Assembly: GCA_903910215.1 (NCBI GenBank) | Contig: CAIVYV010000004.1 | Coordinates: 1 to 10,929 of the forward strand | Length of the DNA: 10,929 nucleotides | Reading direction: 5' to 3' | DNA from: an uncultured Pseudomonadota bacterium | Lineage (GTDB): Bacteria > Pseudomonadota > Gammaproteobacteria > Steroidobacterales > Steroidobacteraceae | In this document: in pieces, positions 5,812 to 10,929 of the stretch | Position numbering within the stretch: position 1 is the first letter of the stretch | How the letters are laid out: every line of letters begins with the position of its first letter | Position numbers and translations under genes: made by a program | The notes under the pieces: model-generated | What the model saw: only the letters and a program-made list of their open reading frames with translations | What the model was told of the DNA's origin: nothing | Database searches by the model: none

Positions 5812-7375
5812 AGTGACGGAAATGGCGCATGCCGGTGAAGACCATGGTCATGCCATGTTCGTCGGCGGCGGCGATCACTTCGGCGTCACGCAAGCTGCCG
5901 CCCGGCTGAATGACGGCAGCGATGCCGTATTCGGCGGCTACATCGAGGCCATCGCGGAAAGGGAAGAACGCGTCTGATGCCATCACGGCACCTTTGACCT
6001 CGAGTTTTTCGTCGGCAGCCTTCATGGCCGCGACCCGACTGGAATACACGCGACTCATTTGACCCGCACCAACACCGACGGTGGAGCGATCACGGACATA
6101 GACGATCGCATTCGATTTGACGAATTTGCAGACCTGCCATGCGAAGAGCAGATCGTCGAGCTCATGCTCCGTCGGTTGCCGACGAGTCACGACTTTCAGG
6201 TCGCTGCGCGTGACCATGCCAAGGTCACGCGACTGCGCGAGCAAGCCGCCCGCCACGCTGCGATATTCGAACTCGGCGCCGACATCGCGCGGCATGCTGC
6301 CAAGTTCCAGTACGCGTACGTTCGGTTTGCCTGCAAGGACGGCACGAGCATCTGGCGTCACTTGCGGTGCTGCGATCACTTCGACGAATTGTTTGCCGAC
6401 GATGGCGGCTGCCAGCTGTGCATCGAGCGGTTGATTGAACGCGATGATGCCGCCGAAGGCCGAGGTCGGATCCGTGCGGAACGCCTTTTCATAAGCCTCA
6501 AGTAGCGTACCGGCTGTCGCGACGCCGCAGGGATTGGCGTGTTTGACGATGACGCAGGCGGGTGTGCTGAATTGGCGGACGCACTCGATGGCCGTATCGG
6601 CATCGGCGATATTATTGAACGAGAGTTCCTTGCCCTGTAGCAGGGTGCTGCTGGCAACCGATGCGGCGCGCGGGGTGACCTCGCGATAGAAGGCGGCCTT
6701 CTGATGCGGGTTCTCCCCGTAGCGCAGGTCCTGTACTTTTTCGTAAACCAGCGGCAGTGATTGCGGGAAACCGGCGCCGGGTGCGGGGCTACGTCTTTGC
6801 AGATAGCTCGCGACCATCGAGTCGTAGCGTGCGGTGTGTGCAAAGGCTTTGGCGGCGAGCCATGCGCGCAGCTCCGGCGTCGTCGCGCCCTCGTTTGCGG
6901 CGAGGGCCTCGAGAACCGCGGCATAGTCTTGCGGATCCACGAGTACCGTCACGGCGTCATGATTCTTAGAGGCTGCACGCACCATGGCCGGTCCGCCGAT
7001 ATCGATATTCTCGATCGCTTCGGAGTAAGTGCAGACTGGCCGTGCGACCGTTTCTGCGAAGGGATATAGGTTGACGGCCAGCAGATCGATGCGATCGATA
7101 CCGTGCAGCGCCATCACGCTTTCGTCGACGCCGCGACGGCCGAGTAAACCGCCGTGAATCTTGGGGTGTAGCGTCTTGACGCGCCCGTCCATGATTTCAG
7201 GGAAACCGGTGTGCTGAGCGACTTCTTTGACGGCAATGCCTTGCTCGGTCAGCAGTCTTGCCGTGCCGCCCGTGGAGAGAATTTCGACGCCGCGATCGGC
7301 GAGTGCCTTGGCAAACTCGACGACACCGGACTTGTCGGAAACGGAGATGAGAGCTCGACGAATGGTGACAGGCAT
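5810..7375 (-). CDS. purH: Bifunctional AICAR transformylase / IMP cyclohydrolase
   Basis: PurH carries out the last two steps of IMP synthesis: formylation of AICAR with 10-formyltetrahydrofolate, then ring closure to IMP. The protein has 521 residues (E. coli 529). The N-terminal MGS-like cyclohydrolase domain shows ALISVSDKSG (8-17), STGGTA (34-39), VKTLHPKIHGG (66-76) and NIDIGGPAMVRAASKNH (123-139). The transformylase domain shows RYGENPHQ (218-225), SFNNIADADTA (252-262), the catalytic Lys-His pair K278-H279 in VKHANPCG, SNAIVY (421-426) and PGGSLRD (491-497). The ATG at 7375 lies only 3 bp after the fis stop and has no Shine-Dalgarno sequence, so translation is probably coupled to fis. 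No PurR-like palindrome is visible upstream, in contrast to the separately regulated purHD of E. coli. Confidence 0.97.
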   Translation of the reverse strand: MPVTIRRALISVSDKSGVVEFAKALADRGVEILSTGGTARLLTEQGIAVKEVAQHTGFPEIMDGRVKTLHPKIHGGLLGRRGVDESVMALHGIDRIDLLAVNLYPFAETVARPVCTYSEAIENIDIGGPAMVRAASKNHDAVTVLVDPQDYAAVLEALAANEGATTPELRAWLAAKAFAHTARYDSMVASYLQRRSPAPGAGFPQSLPLVYEKVQDLRYGENPHQKAAFYREVTPRAASVASSTLLQGKELSFNNIADADTAIECVRQFSTPACVIVKHANPCGVATAGTLLEAYEKAFRTDPTSAFGGIIAFNQPLDAQLAAAIVGKQFVEVIAAPQVTPDARAVLAGKPNVRVLELGSMPRDVGAEFEYRSVAGGLLAQSRDLGMVTRSDLKVVTRRQPTEHELDDLLFAWQVCKFVKSNAIVYVRDRSTVGVGAGQMSRVYSSRVAAMKAADEKLEVKGAVMASDAFFPFRDGLDVAAEYGIAAVIQPGGSLRDAEVIAAADEHGMTMVFTGMRHFRH

Positions 7376-7378
7376 GGG

Positions 7379-7639
7379 TTAGTTCGCTGTGAGACCGAAT
7401 TCACGAAGTTTGCGGCGCAACGTGGCGCGATTGATGCCGAGCAGATCGGCAGCACGAGTCTGGTTGCCGTCGGCGTGCTTAAGCACGACTCGAAATAAAG
7501 GCTCTTCGACTTCGCGCAGCACCAGATCGTAGAGACCCGAGGTGTGATGGCCGTCGAGGGACTTGAGGTAGTGTTCGAGTGCGCGCTCGGTGTGATCGCG
7601 CAGAAGAAGGTCACCGCCCGTCGAGTTGTCCGCTGTCAT
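7379..7639 (-). CDS. fis: Fis-family nucleoid-associated DNA-binding protein
   Basis: The protein is 86 residues, shorter than the 98 of E. coli Fis; the difference lies at the N-terminus. The conserved part runs from LYDLVLREVEEPLFRVVLKHADGN (residues 36-59) to the helix-turn-helix QTRAADLLGINRATLRRKLRE (60-80), nearly identical in pattern to E. coli. Fis is a homodimer that bends DNA, activates rRNA promoters and shapes the nucleoid in fast growth. The start is ATG at 7639, with GGAG (7648-7645) five bases upstream. The reading frame stays open further into dusB, but those residues do not resemble Fis. The first 29 bp overlap the end of dusB, and purH follows after 3 bp. The dusB-fis pairing is the classical one and supports the assignment. 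The short N-terminus may lack part of the beta-hairpin arms used to contact Hin/Gin invertases, an inference from length. Confidence 0.95.
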   Translation of the reverse strand: MTADNSTGGDLLLRDHTERALEHYLKSLDGHHTSGLYDLVLREVEEPLFRVVLKHADGNQTRAADLLGINRATLRRKLREFGLTAN

Positions 7640-8642
7640 CGGCGCTCCAGAGATCAAAATATTCCTGCGCACACGCGAACTGCAGCGACGTCGATTCGGC
7701 TGCCATGAACCGGGCGCGAGCCGCGGCGGGTTCATCGAGCAGCCGGGAATACCAGCCGAGGTGTTTGCGGGCGATTCGCAGGCCGGATTCTTCGCCGTGG
7801 AAGGCATAGATATCCTGCAAATGCCCAAGAACTATATCACGCAGTTGCTGGCGCGAGAGCGGGGCGGGTTTGGTGCCGTTCGTCAGTAGGCCGTTGATGT
7901 CGCGAAAAATCCACGGTGCGCCGTGTGCGGCTCTGCCGATCATGACGCCAGAGGCCTGGGTGCGAGCGAGAACCGACTGGGCCTTCTCGGCGGAATCGAT
8001 GTCGCCATTAGCCAACACTGGAATACGCACACCTGAGCGGATCGCGCTGATGGTGTCGTATTCGGCTGACCCCTCGTAGAAGTCCGCGCGGGTACGGCCG
8101 TGGATGGCGAGCGCTGCGATGCCGCTCGCCTCTGCGATACGCGCAACGCTCGGTCCATTGCGATGTTCACGATCCCAGCCGGTGCGAGTTTTGAGCGTAA
8201 CGGGAATACCGGAGGGACTGACCGCCGAAACGACCGCCTCGAGTATCTGAGCGATCAGTGGCTCATCCTGCATCAGCGCCGAACCGCACAAGCGATTACA
8301 AACTTTCTTGGCAGGGCAGCCCATATTGATGTCGATGATTTGCGCACCGAGGTCCACGTTTCGACGTGCTGCTTCAGCGAGTGCGGCGGGCTCTGCGCCG
8401 GCCAGTTGCACGATACGCGGCTCGGGCTCACCCTCGTGATTCATTCTTTGACGAGACTTGCGTGAGCTCCAAAGACGCGTGTCGGAGGTGATCATCTCCG
8501 AGGCCGCCATCGCGGCGCCCAAGCGCCGCGCGAGAATGCGAAAAGGCCGATCGGTGATGCCAGCCATTGGAGCGAGCACCGCGGGCGCCTTGATACTCCA
8601 GCGGCCGATTTGGAAGGCGCCCTGAGTGGCTTCGTTATCCAC
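7611..8642 (-). CDS. dusB: tRNA-dihydrouridine synthase B
   Basis: DusB is an FMN enzyme that reduces uridine to dihydrouridine at position 17 of tRNA with NADPH. The protein has 343 residues; E. coli DusB has 321. Visible motifs are APMAGITDRPFR (24-35) of the FMN-binding barrel, IIDINMGCPAKKV (102-114) with the catalytic cysteine C109, K151 in VTLKTRTGW, H181 in IHGRTR, ANGDI (211-215) and MIGRAAHGAPWIFR (234-247), followed by the C-terminal helical domain with RIARKHLGWY (289-298). The start is a GTG at 8642 whose GTGGATAA overlaps the prmA stop by 8 bp; no better start lies nearer the conserved QIGRW segment. The product therefore has about nine more N-terminal residues than E. coli. The end overlaps fis by 29 bp. 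No Shine-Dalgarno sequence is evident, which suggests coupling to prmA. Confidence 0.96.
   Translation of the reverse strand: MDNEATQGAFQIGRWSIKAPAVLAPMAGITDRPFRILARRLGAAMAASEMITSDTRLWSSRKSRQRMNHEGEPEPRIVQLAGAEPAALAEAARRNVDLGAQIIDINMGCPAKKVCNRLCGSALMQDEPLIAQILEAVVSAVSPSGIPVTLKTRTGWDREHRNGPSVARIAEASGIAALAIHGRTRADFYEGSAEYDTISAIRSGVRIPVLANGDIDSAEKAQSVLARTQASGVMIGRAAHGAPWIFRDINGLLTNGTKPAPLSRQQLRDIVLGHLQDIYAFHGEESGLRIARKHLGWYSRLLDEPAAARARFMAAESTSLQFACAQEYFDLWSADDSGQLDGR
7645..7648 (-). promoter_or_regulatory. Shine-Dalgarno sequence that sets the fis start
   Basis: GGAG on the minus strand lies five bases before the ATG at 7639, inside the end of dusB. It supports the 86-residue Fis over any start farther upstream in the same open frame. 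Confidence 0.6.
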
Positions 8643-9561
8643 GGCGCCGACCAGCGAGGCAAGTCCAGCCGTCGAGCGTTCGCCAGCGACTCAAAGGTAG
8701 GAGTGCCGAGTAAGCACGGATGACCTCGTCGGCTTGCTCGTCGAGTAGCCCTGCTAGTACGAGAACTCCATCGTCAGAGAGCAGCGCCGTAAGCCGGGGT
8801 GCTAATTCGCACAGAGGCCCGGACAAAATATTGGCCAGAACGATCTTTGCGCCGCCTCGAGCTGCTACGAGAGCCGAGAGTTCGTCGCTTGATGCGACGC
8901 AGTGCAGGGCGTCGGCCACGCCGTTCAGTGTTGCGTTATCGCCACTCGCGATCAGTGCTTGCGGGTCGATGTCGTGTGCATAGGCCGCGCGCGCACCTAA
9001 GCGCAGTGCGGCGATGGCGAGAACGCCTGAACCACAACCGTAATCGACCACGAGCTCGTGATCAGACAGCAGCGCTTTGCCCGTAAACAACGAGTCGAGA
9101 AACTCGAGGCACAAGCGCGTGGTGGGATGAGTGCCGGTACCGAAGGCAAGACCAGGGTCGAGCGTTACCACGACCGCGTCCTCAGCCTCGACTGTCGCAT
9201 GCGTCGGGCAGATCCACAGATGCCGACCAAATTGCAGCGGATGAAAGTCCCGCAGCCATTCGCGCTCCCAAGCCTTCTCTTCGATAGCTGCGATCGTCAA
9301 GCGCGCTCGCTCGATGCTGAAGGTGTTGCAGAGCTGTTCGCAAAAGGTATCGATGGTCGCGGCATCATCGATCGAGCCCATGAAAATCGCCTGCAAACGC
9401 GTGGCGGGCCAGAGACGCACTTCACCTGGGGCGGGTTCGAGTATCGCATCGTCACGTTGATCGGTCAGAACGACCGAAACGGCGCCCGATTCGAAGCAGA
9501 CTTCTTCTACGAGCTCGGCGTCGAGCCCGTCTAGATCGAGCGTGATCGCAAGCTGAGGCAC
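8635..9561 (-). CDS. prmA: Ribosomal protein L11 methyltransferase
   Basis: PrmA uses S-adenosylmethionine to methylate ribosomal protein L11 (amino terminus and lysines) in the cytosol. The protein has 308 residues (E. coli 293). The N-terminal substrate domain starts MPQLAITLDLDGLDAELVEE and includes GEVRLW (46-51) and WEREWLRDFHPLQFG (98-112). The catalytic domain has LDPGLAFGTGTHPTT (134-148), the SAM loop VVDYGCGSGVLAIAAL (171-186), DIDPQA (197-202) and LANILSGPLCELAP (242-255). The GTG at 9561 is chosen because the alignment with other PrmA proteins begins exactly there; the frame remains open upstream, but only inside accC. It lies 7 bp after the accC stop and its own stop overlaps dusB by 8 bp. 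No clear Shine-Dalgarno sequence is seen. In Pseudomonas, as I recall it, a DUF3426 zinc-ribbon gene sits between prmA and dusB; here there is none. Confidence 0.95.
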   Translation of the reverse strand: MPQLAITLDLDGLDAELVEEVCFESGAVSVVLTDQRDDAILEPAPGEVRLWPATRLQAIFMGSIDDAATIDTFCEQLCNTFSIERARLTIAAIEEKAWEREWLRDFHPLQFGRHLWICPTHATVEAEDAVVVTLDPGLAFGTGTHPTTRLCLEFLDSLFTGKALLSDHELVVDYGCGSGVLAIAALRLGARAAYAHDIDPQALIASGDNATLNGVADALHCVASSDELSALVAARGGAKIVLANILSGPLCELAPRLTALLSDDGVLVLAGLLDEQADEVIRAYSALLPLSRWRTLDGWTCLAGRRRG

Positions 9562-9568
9562 GGGTGAT

Positions 9569-10912
9569 TTATTTGAGGCCGAGTCGGCGCTCGAGATAGT
9601 GGATGTCGAGGCCGCCTTGCGCGAATGCTGCATGCGCCAAGATTTCTTGATGCAGCGCCGCATTCGTTTTGATGCCTTCGACCACCATTTCCGCGAGCGC
9701 ATTGCGCATGCGTGCGATGGCAACATCGCGATCTTCCCCGTAGGAGATCAGTTTGGCGATCAGCGAATCGTAGTGTGGCGGCACGCTATAGCCGGAGTAC
9801 ATGTGGCTATCCACGCGAATGCCCGGGCCGCCCGGCGCGTGCCAAAGACGAACGGGGCCCGGTGAGGGCATGAACGTTTTGGCATCCTCGGCGTTGATGC
9901 GGCACTCGATCGCGTGCCCGCGCAGCACGATGTCGTCCTGCTTCCAAGGCAGTGCCTCGCCCGAGGCAATCCGCAACTGCGCTTTGACCAGATCGATGCC
10001 CGTGATGATTTCCGTCACCGGGTGCTCGACCTGGATACGCGTGTTCATCTCGATGAAGTAGAACTCGCCATCCTGATACAAGAACTCGAGCGTGCCTGCG
10101 CTGCGATAGCCGACTGCGCGACAGGCTTCGACGACGCGCTCGCCCATCTTGGCTCGCTGCGCCGACGTGATGCCGGGTGCGGGCGCCTCTTCGATCACTT
10201 TCTGATGGCGTCGCTGCATCGAGCAGTCGCGCTCGCCAAGGTGAATGACATTGCCATGATGATCGGCCAATACCTGGAACTCGATATGCCGCGGCTTCTC
10301 GAGGAACTTCTCCATGTAGACCTGATCGTTTCCGAAAGCCGCAAGCGCTTCCGAGCGAGTCACGCCAATTGAATGCACCAGCGCAGCCGGGTTGTGTACA
10401 ACGCGCATGCCGCGCCCGCCGCCACCGCCAGAGGCCTTGATGATGACCGGATAGCCGATGTCCTTAGCGATGCGCAGGTTCTCTTCGTTGTCGAGACCCA
10501 GTGGCTCGCCCGAGCCAGGCACGCAGGGCACACCATGCGCTTTCATCACTTTGATGGCCGAGACTTTGTCTCCCATCATGCGGATCGTCTCGGCCTTCGG
10601 GCCGATGAACGTGAAGCCGCTCTTCTCGACGCGTTCGGCGAAGTCGGCGTTCTCTGAAAGGAAACCGTAACCCGGATGGATCGCGGCCGCATCGGTGAGT
10701 TCGGCAGCGGCGATGATCGCCGGCATGTTGAGGTAGCTCTTCGCGGATTGCGGCGGGCCGATGCAGACCGACTCGTCTGCCAGCAGCACATGCTTCAGAT
10801 TGGCGTCGGCGGTCGAGTGCACAGCCACGGTTTTGATGCCGAGCTCTCGGCAGGCGCGCAGCACGCGCAGCGCAATTTCGCCGCGATTGGCGATGATGAC
10901 CTTGTCGATCAT
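9569..10912 (-). CDS. accC: Biotin carboxylase subunit of acetyl-CoA carboxylase
   Basis: AccC carboxylates biotin on the carrier protein AccB with ATP and bicarbonate, the first half of the committed step of fatty-acid synthesis. The protein has 447 residues (E. coli 449) and keeps E. coli numbering at the active site: K116, K159, E201, E276, E288, R292 and R338. It begins MIDKVIIANRGEIALRVLRA, then shows HPGYGFLSENADFA (79-92), the ATP-grasp glycine loop KASGGGGGRGM (159-169), ERDCSMQRRHQKVIEEAP (227-244) and EMNTRIQVEHPVTE (288-301). The ATG at 10912 fits the family start and appears to overlap the TGA of accB in an ATGA. prmA follows after 7 bp. Transcription must enter from beyond the right edge. 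Confidence 0.98.
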   Translation of the reverse strand: MIDKVIIANRGEIALRVLRACRELGIKTVAVHSTADANLKHVLLADESVCIGPPQSAKSYLNMPAIIAAAELTDAAAIHPGYGFLSENADFAERVEKSGFTFIGPKAETIRMMGDKVSAIKVMKAHGVPCVPGSGEPLGLDNEENLRIAKDIGYPVIIKASGGGGGRGMRVVHNPAALVHSIGVTRSEALAAFGNDQVYMEKFLEKPRHIEFQVLADHHGNVIHLGERDCSMQRRHQKVIEEAPAPGITSAQRAKMGERVVEACRAVGYRSAGTLEFLYQDGEFYFIEMNTRIQVEHPVTEIITGIDLVKAQLRIASGEALPWKQDDIVLRGHAIECRINAEDAKTFMPSPGPVRLWHAPGGPGIRVDSHMYSGYSVPPHYDSLIAKLISYGEDRDVAIARMRNALAEMVVEGIKTNAALHQEILAHAAFAQGGLDIHYLERRLGLK

Positions 10913-10929
10913 GCCGATGCCTGGATCAC
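10909..10929 (-). CDS. accB: Probable last codons of biotin carboxyl carrier protein (accB), cut by window edge
   Basis: Seven codons, reading VIQASA and then TGA, run into the accC start so that the stop and start share ATGA. AccB proteins usually end in a Val-Ile-Glu-like stretch just after the biotinyl domain, and accB lies directly upstream of accC in most proteobacteria. Only these few codons are visible, so the call depends on gene order; the biotinylated lysine is outside the window. Confidence 0.4.
   Translation of the reverse strand: MIQASA

Noticed and set aside
7640..7828. Longer Fis start giving a 149-residue protein
   Set aside because: The added residues are out-of-frame dusB sequence without Fis resemblance, and a Shine-Dalgarno sequence at 7648-7645 supports the ATG at 7639.
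9562..9726. Longer PrmA start giving a 363-residue protein
   Set aside because: The extra 55 residues overlap the conserved end of accC and look like out-of-frame translation; alignment to known PrmA begins at the GTG at 9561.
1..10929. Search for CRISPR, tRNA, rRNA, insertion sequences, phage or defence genes
   Set aside because: No regularly spaced repeats, cloverleaf-like sequences, transposase motifs or terminal inverted repeats were seen; all sizeable stretches are explained by housekeeping genes.

Overview
The window is an ordinary, densely packed housekeeping region of a GC-rich gammaproteobacterium. Two blocks of gene order support this. One is rhlB with trxA-rho running divergently from it, the arrangement known from Escherichia coli, Pseudomonas and Xanthomonas. 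The other is accB-accC-prmA-dusB-fis-purH-purD, a series that I recall, with small variations, from Pseudomonas and Xanthomonas. The proteins align closely with their E. coli counterparts (AccC keeps the same residue numbering through the active site). The order and the arginine/glycine-rich extensions would fit a Xanthomonadales- or Nevskiales-like lineage, but I cannot name a genus. I see no phage, transposon, CRISPR, rRNA or tRNA sequence and no sign of horizontal transfer.

Layout. Bases 1-403 (minus) hold the first 134 codons of a PHP-family phosphoesterase (RNase AM/YciV type). Divergent from it, with 20 bp between start codons, is a HAD-family GMP/IMP nucleotidase (yrfG, 424-1092). It meets the end of rhlB (minus, 1089-2402) tail to tail with a 4-bp overlap. 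A 285-bp divergent intergenic region (2403-2687) separates rhlB from trxA (2688-3017) and rho (3014-4489), which overlap by 4 bp. Rho faces purD tail to tail. From 4515 to the right edge everything is on the minus strand and reads, in transcription order, accB (last codons only), accC, prmA, dusB, fis, purH, purD. Junctions there are overlaps or gaps of at most 11 bp, so the whole set looks like one transcript that enters from beyond the right edge.

Function. The long minus-strand operon joins the first step of fatty-acid synthesis (biotin carboxylase), ribosomal protein L11 methylation, tRNA dihydrouridine formation, the nucleoid protein Fis and the late steps of de novo purine synthesis: growth-rate functions under shared transcription. 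The rhlB/trxA-rho part holds two RNA-dependent ATPases around thioredoxin.

I found no convincing new biological system. The points that deserve a second look are regulatory or structural: a nearly symmetric -10-like element that may drive two (near-)leaderless divergent genes; a 73-residue Gly/Arg-rich then acidic N-terminal extension on Rho, mirrored by a Gly/Arg-rich tail on neighbouring RhlB; a G-rich tract just inside the rho start; and hairpins centred on the stop codons at both tail-to-tail junctions.
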